Shown: positions 26,267 to 33,278 of the stretch, in pieces | How positions within the stretch are numbered: position 1 is the stretch's first letter | Layout: each line of letters starts with the position of its first letter | Origin: Geobacter sp. | Lineage (GTDB): Bacteria; Desulfobacterota; Desulfuromonadia; Geobacterales; DSM-12255 | Direction of reading: 5' to 3' | Assembly: GCA_012026855.1 (NCBI GenBank) | Contig: VEOV01000332.1 | Coordinates: 1-33,278 of the forward strand | Length of the DNA: 33,278 nucleotides | Notes under the pieces: model-generated | Told to the model about the DNA's origin: nothing | What the model saw: the letters and a program-made list of their open reading frames with translations, nothing else | Database searches by the model: none | Translations under genes and position numbers: made by a program

Positions 26267-27340
26267 TCAGGCGAAATATAGCATTTCTCCGTGATACCCT
26301 GCCAGCAAAACCCTGACAGAAAGTTCAGGGGCCATTGTTACTGCCGCTGCTCTGGTCCTGCGGCAGACAAGTTCCATGAGGCTGGCGTCATACTCAGAAT
26401 CCACCAGCACCTGGCGGGCCGTATTGGCACTCTGGCAGAGCTGTTCGAAGCGGGCGGTTGCTGGTGCTGCTGCGCACCATCTGGCCAGTTCCTGCAGGTC
26501 CAGCTCCGAAGATGATACGTGGGTCTGTTCGTGGCCGCAGGCGATCTTCAGCAGTTTGGCAAACTGGCCGGCAACGATGACCTCCTTGACCCCCTTGTGC
26601 TCACAGGCCTGCAGGGCATAACCGACGTGGTCTCCCATCATCACGTAGCACTCTTCCGGGCATTGTCCGGAGAGTTTTTTATCTGCCACCAGTTCGCTGG
26701 TCCTGCCCGTTGAAAGGATAACTGTTTCGCTACCGGATGCAAGGGCAACATCGATGGCACAGTCCAGGGTGTCGGTCCAGGCCTTGGTGGAGATTGGCTT
26801 GACAATGCCGGTGGTGCCGAGGATGGAGAGCCCGCCGACTATGCCGAGGCGCTCGTTGAGGGTTTTTTTGGCGAGCTCCCTGCCGTTGGGGATGCTGATG
26901 GTGATGGTGAAGGTAGCCGGGATGCAGCGCATGGCCAGCACTTCCTTAACCCCCTCGAAGATCATGCTGCGTGGCACCGGATTAATGGCCCACTCACCGG
27001 GTTTGACCGCCAGGCCCGGCTTGGTGACTCTGCCGATACCTTCACCCCCTTGCAGAACGATGGCATGGGGGGTGAAAAACTCGACGCTGACATCGGCATG
27101 GATTTCGGCGCCATTGGTGACGTCCGGGTCGTCCCCGGCATCCTTGACCACGTAGCAGGCGGCGCCGTTGGCAGTCAAATGCTGGCCGTGCAGCCTGAAC
27201 TTTACCCCATTGGCAGCCGGAAGATTAATCTCCACTTCGTCGATCAGCCGCCGGTCCCGGAGCATTAGCGCCGCCCCCTTGGCGGCCGCTGCGGCGCAGG
27301 CACCGGTTGTGAAACCGTATTTCAGGGGTGCCTTGCTCAA
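26267..27340 (-). CDS. cbiD: Cobalt-precorrin-5B C1-methyltransferase
   Basis: A 357-residue CbiD protein of normal length. The N-terminal GFTTGACAAAAAKGA, the GIGRVTKPGLAVKPGEWAINP stretch, GGLSILGTTGIVKP and GDHVGYAL are family hallmarks. It methylates C1 in the anaerobic pathway and has no aerobic homologue of the same fold, which marks this as the cobalt-early route. The start is TTG at 27340, overlapping the cbiC stop as TTGA; no Shine-Dalgarno is visible, so translation is probably coupled to cbiC. Confidence 0.95.
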   Translation of the reverse strand: MSKAPLKYGFTTGACAAAAAKGAALMLRDRRLIDEVEINLPAANGVKFRLHGQHLTANGAACYVVKDAGDDPDVTNGAEIHADVSVEFFTPHAIVLQGGEGIGRVTKPGLAVKPGEWAINPVPRSMIFEGVKEVLAMRCIPATFTITISIPNGRELAKKTLNERLGIVGGLSILGTTGIVKPISTKAWTDTLDCAIDVALASGSETVILSTGRTSELVADKKLSGQCPEECYVMMGDHVGYALQACEHKGVKEVIVAGQFAKLLKIACGHEQTHVSSSELDLQELARWCAAAPATARFEQLCQSANTARQVLVDSEYDASLMELVCRRTRAAAVTMAPELSVRVLLAGYHGEMLYFA

Positions 27341-27984
27341 GGAGCAGTCCGTTCGGCTGCCAGGATCAGCAGGGCATTAAGCACTGCGGCGGCCACATTG
27401 GAGCCCCCTTTGCGGCCACGATTGGTGATGAACGGAATGCCGTACTGCGTGGCAACGGTCAGCAGTTCTTCCTTGCTCTCGGCGGCGCCGACAAAGCCGA
27501 CCGGCAGCCCGACGATCAGATCGGGGCGCAGGCCCTCTTCCCGCACCTGGCGCAGCAGCTCGAACAGGGCGGTCGGCGCGTTGCCGATGACAAAGATACC
27601 GTTGCCGGCAGTGGCGGTTGCCTTGCGCATCGCCATGATGGAGCGGGTGCCGCCGCGCTCCTTCGCCTCGGCAGCCACAGCCGCATCAGCCACATGGCAG
27701 GCCAGGGGAGCGCCGAACTTGGCCAGATTCATCTTGTTGATTCCGGCGAGCGCCATGTTGGTGTCGGTCACCACCCCCCGACCGGCCTTGAACGCCTCAC
27801 AGGCGGCATCGATTGCCGTGGCAGAGATTACCACTGTTCTGGCGTAATCGAAATCTGCCGAGGTGTGGATCATTCTCCTGACGATCTGCCAGCTGTCGCC
27901 CGGCCAGCCATGCTCTCCGGCCTCGCTGTCAATAATCCGGAAGGACTCTGCCTCGATCTCCTCCGGCTTGAGATGCACCGACAT
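27337..27984 (-). CDS. cbiC: Cobalt-precorrin-8 methylmutase
   Basis: A 215-residue protein starting MSVHLKPEEIEAESFRIID. The catalytic His is visible as H40 in RRMIHTSADFDYA, the equivalent of CobH His43. IGNAPTALFELL and the LPVGFVGAAESKEEL segment are typical. It moves the methyl group from C11 to C12, giving the cobyrinate ring. The ATG at 27984 shares one base with the cbiX stop (TGATG) and has AGGG eight bases upstream; a GTG three codons earlier is possible. Confidence 0.95.
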   Translation of the reverse strand: MSVHLKPEEIEAESFRIIDSEAGEHGWPGDSWQIVRRMIHTSADFDYARTVVISATAIDAACEAFKAGRGVVTDTNMALAGINKMNLAKFGAPLACHVADAAVAAEAKERGGTRSIMAMRKATATAGNGIFVIGNAPTALFELLRQVREEGLRPDLIVGLPVGFVGAAESKEELLTVATQYGIPFITNRGRKGGSNVAAAVLNALLILAAERTAP

Positions 27985-28367
27985 CAGTGCCACCCTGCCT
28001 TGGCTAGACCTGCACCGATCCGCTCGGTGACTATCTCGGCCAGCTTCCTGTGGGCGCCGAGGTGCGATCCCATGACCATCTCCAGGCCGGGGTGGCGCTG
28101 CTGCGCCGCCTCGAGCTCTTCCGGCAGGTCGTGCTGCACATGGGCCCCCATGAAGAGGAAGTAGGGGATCAGCAGGATGCGCGTTGCCCCTTTGGCCACG
28201 CAGTTGTCGACCCCCTGCTGGATATTCGGCTCATGCATCTCCCGGAACGATACCTCGACAATCTCGTGACCGGTCATCTCCTGCACCATTTTCGCCACCT
28301 CGCGGGCGGCGTCATTGGCCTCGGCAATGCGGCTGCCGTGTGCCATGAGTAGAATTGCTGTTTTCAT
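27984..28367 (-). CDS. cbiX: Short-form sirohydrochlorin cobaltochelatase
   Basis: A 127-residue protein matching the short CbiX form, which works as a homodimer. His ligands are visible as H10 (LLMAHGSR) and in IPYFLFMGAHVQHDLPEE. It inserts cobalt into sirohydrochlorin, the entry step of the anaerobic route. It overlaps cbiO upstream by four bases (ATGA) and cbiC downstream by one, so the three are tightly coupled. Its position directly after the cobalt transporter genes fits delivery of imported cobalt to the ring. Confidence 0.93.
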   Translation of the reverse strand: MKTAILLMAHGSRIAEANDAAREVAKMVQEMTGHEIVEVSFREMHEPNIQQGVDNCVAKGATRILLIPYFLFMGAHVQHDLPEELEAAQQRHPGLEMVMGSHLGAHRKLAEIVTERIGAGLAKAGWH

Positions 28368-29215
28368 AAAGACCCTTTCAGTAGTGACTTTGCTGCAGTA
28401 ATCTTTGTTTTTGCCTCGTCAATGGTCAGCGGCAGCCGCTCCAGCTGCAACCCGTCAGCCCCCAGCTGCCAGCAGAGCTCGGCAACGTAGGGGAGCCTCA
28501 GCTTGACGGCGGCCATCTCCTCAGGGGAACTGAACAGCTCGGTCGCGCTCCCCGAACAGACCAGCCGCCCTTTGGCGAGAATATGCACCTGCTCAACAAA
28601 GAGCGGCACCAGGTCAACCGCGTGGGTGGCCATGACGATGGTTACGTTGTTGCTGCGATTCAGTTTCTGCAGCAGCGCCAGCATGCGCAGTTCGCCGACC
28701 GGATCCAGCCCGGCGGTCGGTTCGTCCAGCAGGAGGATTTCATGTCCCATGGCCAGCAGTCCGGCGATGCAGACCCGTTTTTTCTGGCCGTAGCTCAGGT
28801 GGTGGATGTTCCGGGCAGCATCGGCCGTCATCTCCACCTGCTCCAGGGCGGCTATAACCCGGCGGCTGACTTCGTCTTCGCCAAAGCCCATGTTACGAGG
28901 GCCAAAGGCAACATCTTCACTGACCGAGTGGGCGAAGAGCTGGTCATCGGGGTTCTGGAAGACCAGGCCGACCTTGCGGTAGATCTCTTTCGGATGGAGC
29001 TTGAGAATATTCTGTCCGTCCAGGAGCACGCTGCCGCGGTAATCCCGGATCAGGCCATCCATGGCCTTCAGCAGGGTGGTCTTGCCGGAGCCGTTGGCCC
29101 CCAGCAGGGCATGGAACTCCCCCTGCCGCACTTCGAGCCGGATGTCGGTCAGGGCGGCAGTGCCGTCGGGGTAGGCAAAGGAAGCTATGTCTACGGCCAG
29201 GCGGACAGCAGTCAT
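28364..29215 (-). CDS. cbiO: ECF-type cobalt transporter ATPase
   Basis: A 283-residue ABC ATPase with Walker A GANGSGKTT (39-47), Q-loop VFQNPDDQLF, signature LSYGQKKR and Walker B LLLDEPTAGLDP, followed by H-loop ATHAVD. The FQNPDDQLF/DVAFGP pattern is typical of energy-coupling-factor ATPases. With CbiM, CbiQ and the small membrane subunit it forms the cobalt uptake complex. Its start overlaps the cbiQ stop by one base (TGATG). Confidence 0.95.
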   Translation of the reverse strand: MTAVRLAVDIASFAYPDGTAALTDIRLEVRQGEFHALLGANGSGKTTLLKAMDGLIRDYRGSVLLDGQNILKLHPKEIYRKVGLVFQNPDDQLFAHSVSEDVAFGPRNMGFGEDEVSRRVIAALEQVEMTADAARNIHHLSYGQKKRVCIAGLLAMGHEILLLDEPTAGLDPVGELRMLALLQKLNRSNNVTIVMATHAVDLVPLFVEQVHILAKGRLVCSGSATELFSSPEEMAAVKLRLPYVAELCWQLGADGLQLERLPLTIDEAKTKITAAKSLLKGSL

Positions 29216-29967
29216 CAGAGTCTCCAGAATATGCCCATGGCGGTCACAATCAGCAGCGAGGTCAACAGTTCGGAGGGCCTGAAGGGCCGGTGCTTCATCA
29301 GCGGCAGGGTGCCGTCATAGCCCCGCTGAGTCATGGCCACGGTCATGGTCTGGCTGCTGTCGAAAGCCTTGATTACCAGGGCGCCGGCCAACGTTCCCAA
29401 AGAGCGGAACGAGCGGCGCACCCCCACGTAGCCGAGGCGGTTCTTCTGGGCGGCATGGATCACCTGGGCATCATCGGCCAGGACAAAGAGGTAGCGCCAG
29501 GCAAAGACGGTGACTTCGATGAAGCCCCGAGGGAGACGAAGCCAGGCAAGGGCGGCCAGCAGTTCGGTAAAAGGGGTGGCAAAGCCGAGGGCGGCCACCA
29601 GGGTGACCGCGCCGCAGATCCGGGCGGCGATCCGGCACCCCTCCAGCAGTCCGGTGCGGCTGACGGAGAGCTGCAGCCAGTGCAGATCGATGCTGGCAAG
29701 CGGCTCACCGCCGCTGAACAGGGCTTTGAGCAGCAGCACCACCATGACCAGGAAGAGCGGCTCGGCAAATCTCATCAGCAGCTGCTTTGCCGGCACCTGC
29801 AGCCAGATGCAGACCCCGAGCCCAAAGGCCGTCACCAGCAGGGGGAAGGCGATGCCGGCGGAGCTGATCACCATGACCAGCAGGGCAAGGGCGGCGACCA
29901 GCTTTACCCGGGGGTCGCAGCTGGAGAGCTGGTGTTGGCGGTTATTTTGGGGTTTGATTGTTTTCAT
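29215..29967 (-). CDS. cbiQ: ECF-type cobalt transporter transmembrane (T) component
   Basis: A 250-residue protein with about five membrane segments. The start DPRVKLVAALALLVMV is typical of CbiQ/EcfT. The coupling-helix motifs that contact the ATPase are seen as HAAQKNRLGY and VAMTQRGYDG. It transmits ATP hydrolysis to the cobalt-binding CbiM. Only a weak Shine-Dalgarno precedes the ATG, 55 bases after the CbiN-position gene. Confidence 0.93.
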   Translation of the reverse strand: MKTIKPQNNRQHQLSSCDPRVKLVAALALLVMVISSAGIAFPLLVTAFGLGVCIWLQVPAKQLLMRFAEPLFLVMVVLLLKALFSGGEPLASIDLHWLQLSVSRTGLLEGCRIAARICGAVTLVAALGFATPFTELLAALAWLRLPRGFIEVTVFAWRYLFVLADDAQVIHAAQKNRLGYVGVRRSFRSLGTLAGALVIKAFDSSQTMTVAMTQRGYDGTLPLMKHRPFRPSELLTSLLIVTAMGIFWRL

Positions 29968-30022
29968 GCCATTGATATCTCATCGAGTCCTGGTGCTGCA
30001 AGGGGGCTTTCCACGGTAGCCG

Positions 30023-30334
30023 TCAACCGTTTGTGTGATTTTTCGGCTGCTCCTTCTTCTCATTCACCAGCATCCGCCAGTAATAACCGCCAACAAAACC
30101 GCCGACCGCTCCGGCCAGCAGGAAGGCGAAGAGGAGCAGGTCTCCCTTGTCGGTGCTGACAAGGGGTGGCCGTGCTTCCCGGCCATGCTCTTTGGCGATC
30201 TTCTCTACCACCGCTTCGTCGACCCCGGTCCATGGCTTGGGTGCCAGGGAGAAGAAGCTGTAGACGTAGAGCAGGGTCGGCAGCAGGATGGCGTGCACCA
30301 ACAGGATCTTGTAACGATTCTTTCGGTCAGGCAT
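30023..30334 (-). CDS. Two-TM accessory subunit of the cobalt transporter (CbiN position)
   Basis: A 103-residue protein with membrane segments at about 9-29 and 65-87 and a 35-residue charged external loop (GVDEAVVEKIAKEHGREARPPLVS). It has the topology, size and gene position of CbiN, between cbiM and cbiQ. The characteristic CbiN loop sequence (PDYxPWF ... GEIESLLF) is absent; TDKGDLLLFAFLLAG is the closest counterpart. It may be a divergent CbiN/NikN analogue. The ATG at 30334 is preferred, with GAGG nine bases upstream and an 8-base overlap with cbiM; a GTG at 30349 is the alternative. Confidence 0.75.
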   Translation of the reverse strand: MPDRKNRYKILLVHAILLPTLLYVYSFFSLAPKPWTGVDEAVVEKIAKEHGREARPPLVSTDKGDLLLFAFLLAGAVGGFVGGYYWRMLVNEKKEQPKNHTNG

Positions 30335-31067
30335 TACCGGATACCTCACTTTGCTTCAGCAGCTTCATTTTCACCAGCAGATCGGGGCGCTTCCTGGCCA
30401 GCAGTGTTATCATGCCGGCGGTCATGGCCCCCTCCAGCAGGCCCAGCGGCAGCTGGGTCGGGATAAAGGCTATCATTATTTTGGCAAATAGGGGCAAAAA
30501 TTCGGCTGAACCGCGAATGCCGCTGGCCAGCTCCAGTGAAGTGGTCAGGTAGGTGGCCCAGTCGGTCAGCAGGCCGGCGGCAAAGGCGGCGATGCCGAGC
30601 GATGCCCCCAGGCCCCGCAGACCGCGGAACAAGCCATAGCCGACAAAGGAGCCGACCACCCCCATGGAGACGATATCTGCCCCCAGGGTGGAGAGGCCGC
30701 CATGGGCCAGGAAGAGCGCCTGGATCAACAGTGCAACGCTGCTGATCAGCACACTGACCAGCGGGCCGGCCAGGATGGCGGCAATGCCGGTGCCGCAGGG
30801 GTGGGAGCAGGTGCCGGCCGTCGGCACCGGGATCGGCATGCAGGAGATGATGAACACCACCGCCGACAAGAGGCCCACCAGCGGTTTCATGGCCAGGTCT
30901 TCTCTGGCGAGCCGGTTCAGCTGCCGCACTCCGAGCGCCACGAACGGCGCGGCCACCACGAACCAGAACGCTGCCCAGGGGAGTGGCAGGATTCCCTCGG
31001 AGATGTGCATGGCATGGGCCGGTGTGGCTAAGGCCAGCAGCAGGATTGTCAGGGTGATCCGGGGCAT
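30327..31067 (-). CDS. cbiM: Cobalt-binding substrate component of the ECF transporter
   Basis: A 246-residue protein with a signal peptide (1-19, ending PAHA) and the mature N-terminus MHISEGILP. In CbiM/NikM the new terminal Met-His binds the metal, so M20 and H21 are the expected ligands. A further His lies in TAGTCSHPCGTG. About six membrane segments follow. It binds cobalt in the membrane and works with CbiQ and CbiO. It lies seven bases after cbiA; the ribosome-binding site is weak. Confidence 0.95.
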   Translation of the reverse strand: MPRITLTILLLALATPAHAMHISEGILPLPWAAFWFVVAAPFVALGVRQLNRLAREDLAMKPLVGLLSAVVFIISCMPIPVPTAGTCSHPCGTGIAAILAGPLVSVLISSVALLIQALFLAHGGLSTLGADIVSMGVVGSFVGYGLFRGLRGLGASLGIAAFAAGLLTDWATYLTTSLELASGIRGSAEFLPLFAKIMIAFIPTQLPLGLLEGAMTAGMITLLARKRPDLLVKMKLLKQSEVSGNA

Positions 31068-31074
31068 GATGGAC

Positions 31075-32454
31075 TCAAATTGAATGATTGGCTTTGAATT
31101 TACGGCAATTTTCCACCAGTGAAGCGGCTATTCCCGGATTGCTGCCGAAATGGAGATGGATGTAGGAGGCGAGGCAGTTCTTGTAGCTATAACCCTCGAT
31201 GCCCAGGTCGTTCAGCCCCCTGCTTACCTGGTAGAACCGGGGGAAGCTTTCCGGGATTTCGCCGGTTTCGGAGTAATGGAATTCATGCCCCCTGGCCACA
31301 TCCCCTTTTTTGCCCAGCAGGCAGTTCTGGCGCAGCCGGACTTCACGGTAACCGAGGGTCTTTCTTTTCTTGAGCATGGTGGTCTGCACCGGGAAGATGC
31401 CACTAAAGCCGTGCAGTGTGTTGTTCTCCCTGTCCATGAGGCCTTCAGTCAGGTAGATCAGGCCGCCGCATTCGGCGTAGACCGGCATGCCGGCCTCTAT
31501 GGCGCCTTTGATGGCGGCAAGCATGCTCCTGTTGGCGGCAAGATCGGCGGCGTACAGTTCCGGATACCCTCCCGGCAGATAGATGCCGGCAATCCCGGCC
31601 GGGAGTGCACTGTCAGCCAGCGGTGAGAAGTCAATCAGTTCGGCTCCGGCGGCAGCCAGCAGCTGGAGATTGGTTTCATAGACAAAACAGAAGGCGCTAT
31701 CCCTGGCAACGGCGATTTTGACCGGCTTCTTCCGGGCCGCCCGCTTGCCGGGGAGGTCAATGACGAAACCGGCCGCGGCAGCAGCCCAGAGAGCGCCGAA
31801 ATCCACCGATGAGCGGACAATGTCGGCCAGGTTGTCCAGATACTGGCTGGAGAGCGGGTTGTCTTCCGCCGTAACCAGGCCGAGATGACGCGAAGGGAGA
31901 TGCAGGGCAGTGTTGCGCAGGATACTGCCGATTACCTTGATGCCGGGCAGATTCCCTTCGACCGCCTCGCGCAGGATTCTGGCGTGGTGGTCGCTGCCGA
32001 CGTTATTGAAGATCACGCCGCCGATCCTTACCTCGGGATCAAATTCGACAAAGCCCTTCACAAAAGCGGCCGCACTCCGGGCAAAACCCTTGGCATCGAT
32101 GACCAGGAATACCGTGGCCCCGGTCAGTTTGGCAATCTGGGCGCTGCTCCCTTCCTCGGAGTTGCCGCCGATGCCATCAAAAAGACCCATGACCCCTTCG
32201 ATTACGGCAATGTCGGCATCGGCGCAGTGGCCGGCATAAACCTCCTGCACCGTTTCCGGGGAGCAGATCCAGCCATCCAGATTGAGGGAAGGGTGGCCGG
32301 TTACCATGGTGTGGTAGCCGGGATCGATGAAGTCCGGGCCGACCTTGAACGGGGCGACTTTAAGGCCGCGCCGCTTCAGGCACTCCATGATGCCGATGGT
32401 GACGGTTGTTTTGCCGCTGCTGCTCATGGGGGCGGCGATCATGATCGATTTCAT
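31075..32454 (-). CDS. cbiA: Cobyrinate a,c-diamide synthase
   Basis: A 459-residue protein with an N-terminal dethiobiotin-synthetase-like ATPase (APMSSSGKTT, K15) containing FKVGPDFIDPGYH, and a C-terminal glutamine amidotransferase domain. The latter's nucleophile Cys is near 328 in YAECGGLIYL, with His in YIHLHFGSNP. It amidates the a and c carboxylates of cobyrinate using glutamine and ATP. AAGGAG lies six bases before the ATG. It sits 17 bases after cobC. Confidence 0.95.
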   Translation of the reverse strand: MKSIMIAAPMSSSGKTTVTIGIMECLKRRGLKVAPFKVGPDFIDPGYHTMVTGHPSLNLDGWICSPETVQEVYAGHCADADIAVIEGVMGLFDGIGGNSEEGSSAQIAKLTGATVFLVIDAKGFARSAAAFVKGFVEFDPEVRIGGVIFNNVGSDHHARILREAVEGNLPGIKVIGSILRNTALHLPSRHLGLVTAEDNPLSSQYLDNLADIVRSSVDFGALWAAAAAGFVIDLPGKRAARKKPVKIAVARDSAFCFVYETNLQLLAAAGAELIDFSPLADSALPAGIAGIYLPGGYPELYAADLAANRSMLAAIKGAIEAGMPVYAECGGLIYLTEGLMDRENNTLHGFSGIFPVQTTMLKKRKTLGYREVRLRQNCLLGKKGDVARGHEFHYSETGEIPESFPRFYQVSRGLNDLGIEGYSYKNCLASYIHLHFGSNPGIAASLVENCRKFKANHSI

Positions 32455-32471
32455 GGCGTACTCCTTGCGGC

Positions 32472-33074
32472 TCAGCCGTTCAAGAGGCTGACAACCCTTT
32501 TGCCGTCGGCGTAGAAGTCGATGATGTTCAGGCAGGCATACTTCTGCTCGATGTTGAACAGCGCCGCCAGCGGCGCGCCGATGGTGTCCAGCAGCAGCAC
32601 CCTGTTCATGCCGCCATGGCCGACCACCAGGACATTTTCGCCCGGGTGGGCGGCAATGATCCCTTTGAAAGCCGGGATGGCGCGGTCTGCCATGTCCTGC
32701 AGATTCTCCCCTTCCGGCACCCGGTAGTTAACGATGTCCGCCAGCCGAGCCTGCCACTGGTCTGGGTACTTGGCGGTGATCTCCTGCCAGGTCATTCCTT
32801 CCCAGATGCCGATGTTCAGCTCCCGCAGCTCTGGTTTGTGCACCGGCTTGATGCCGAGCGGGCTGCAGATGATCTCGGCGCCGATGGTGCAGCGGGAGAG
32901 ATCGCTGGAGTAGCAGGCGGTGATGTTGCAATCGACGAGCCGCTCCCGTAGCTGATGGTACTGGTTCACGCCGTGCTCGGTCAGGCCGACGTCGGCATGG
33001 CCGTTGTAGGAGGGTGTTGCGTGTGTGACGACCTGACCGTGGCGGATCAGGTAGATGCGGGTTTTACTGGTCAT
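32472..33074 (-). CDS. cobC: Histidine phosphatase, alpha-ribazole-5'-phosphate phosphatase type
   Basis: A 200-residue histidine-phosphatase protein. The phosphorylated His is H12 in YLIRHGQ and the second His lies in VLVVGHGGMNR; SSDLSRC and LRELNIGIWEG are family-typical. CobC removes the phosphate of alpha-ribazole phosphate or adenosylcobalamin phosphate in nucleotide-loop assembly. Its position between cobS and cbiA supports this over other histidine phosphatases. The ATG at 33074 has AGGAG twelve bases upstream, a slightly long spacing; no better start is present. Confidence 0.85.
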   Translation of the reverse strand: MTSKTRIYLIRHGQVVTHATPSYNGHADVGLTEHGVNQYHQLRERLVDCNITACYSSDLSRCTIGAEIICSPLGIKPVHKPELRELNIGIWEGMTWQEITAKYPDQWQARLADIVNYRVPEGENLQDMADRAIPAFKGIIAAHPGENVLVVGHGGMNRVLLLDTIGAPLAALFNIEQKYACLNIIDFYADGKRVVSLLNG

Positions 33075-33081
33075 GATGATG

Positions 33082-33278
33082 CTATGCTCCTGAGACGATA
33101 ATGATGCCAAGGAGGCAGATTATTTCCGCCACCTCGCTGCCGGCGCCGATAATGTCGCCGGTGATGCCGCCCAGACGGCGGTGAAAGTAATATTTGACAA
33201 AAACGGCAAAAATTACAACAGGAATACAACAGAGAATCCCCGGCAGACCGAGGAGTAGCCAGGCAGCACTAATAGTAA
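33082..33278 (-). CDS. cobS: Adenosylcobinamide-GDP ribazoletransferase (C-terminal part, cut by window edge)
   Basis: The minus-strand frame is open from the window edge to a TAG at 33082-33084, giving 64 visible residues. They show a hydrophobic segment (AAWLLLGLPGILCCIPVV) and then the diagnostic RRLGGITGDIIGAGSEVAE, ending in a second hydrophobic helix. This matches the C-terminus of the integral membrane CobS, which joins adenosylcobinamide-GDP to alpha-ribazole (or its phosphate). The stop lies seven bases before the cobC start and the cobC ribosome-binding site lies just inside its end, so the genes are coupled. Confidence 0.85.
   Translation of the reverse strand, partial: TISAAWLLLGLPGILCCIPVVIFAVFVKYYFHRRLGGITGDIIGAGSEVAEIICLLGIIIVSGA

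Overview
The window looks like a chromosomal segment of a Geobacter-like bacterium (Geobacterales/Desulfuromonadales). The inference rests on gene content: an OleD-type olefin-pathway reductase, mfd followed by two parvulin-type isomerases, a GatCAB operon, and an anaerobic (cobalt-early) cobalamin cluster with a short CbiX. Base composition is fairly high in G+C throughout, except one visibly A+T-richer gene at 8937-10016. No tRNA, rRNA, CRISPR array, integrase or transposase was recognised.

Layout. 1-633: 3' part of an oleD-like gene (+), whose end overlaps the end of a phosphate-uptake operon (DUF47 regulator plus PiT transporter, minus strand) that carries a good Pho-box match. 2421-3314: a DnaJ/CbpA-type co-chaperone gene with its own sigma70-like promoter but an in-frame TGA where family members have Arg. 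3316-8834 (minus): mfd, a parvulin lipoprotein and a SurA-like parvulin, with a hairpin terminator between the last two. 8937-11303 (minus): an accessory pocket with an A+T-rich three-TM protein of unknown function and a DUF4143-type ATPase, accompanied by a 26-bp perfect palindrome and a 43-bp near-perfect palindrome. 11380-15020 (minus): polysaccharide deacetylase, Uup-type ABC-F ATPase and a DUF1499 membrane protein. 15317-17107 (minus): a MerA-like flavoenzyme with a small unknown partner. 17293-20704 (+): gatC, gatA, gatB, with a 152-bp inverted-repeat element between gatC and gatA, followed by a GT-C-like membrane protein, an unknown 139-aa protein and an ICMT-family methyltransferase.

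23848-33278 (minus) is a cobalamin operon read right to left: cobS (cut by the window edge), cobC, cbiA, cbiM, a CbiN-position two-TM protein, cbiQ, cbiO, cbiX, cbiC, cbiD, a 118-bp hairpin element, the cbiET fusion, the C20-methyltransferase gene (cbiL/cobI), and a small cupin. These genes cover cobalt import, cobalt insertion into sirohydrochlorin, several corrin-ring methylations, the methyl shift, a,c-amidation and nucleotide-loop assembly. cbiF, cbiG, cbiH and cbiJ are not in the window.

The most notable signals outside ordinary genes are the nonsense codon in the dnaJ-like gene; several unrelated long inverted-repeat elements in intergenic gaps, two of them inside operons; a hairpin that seems to act both as terminator of uup and as a mask over the ribosome-binding site of the next gene; and the Pho box of the phosphate operon.
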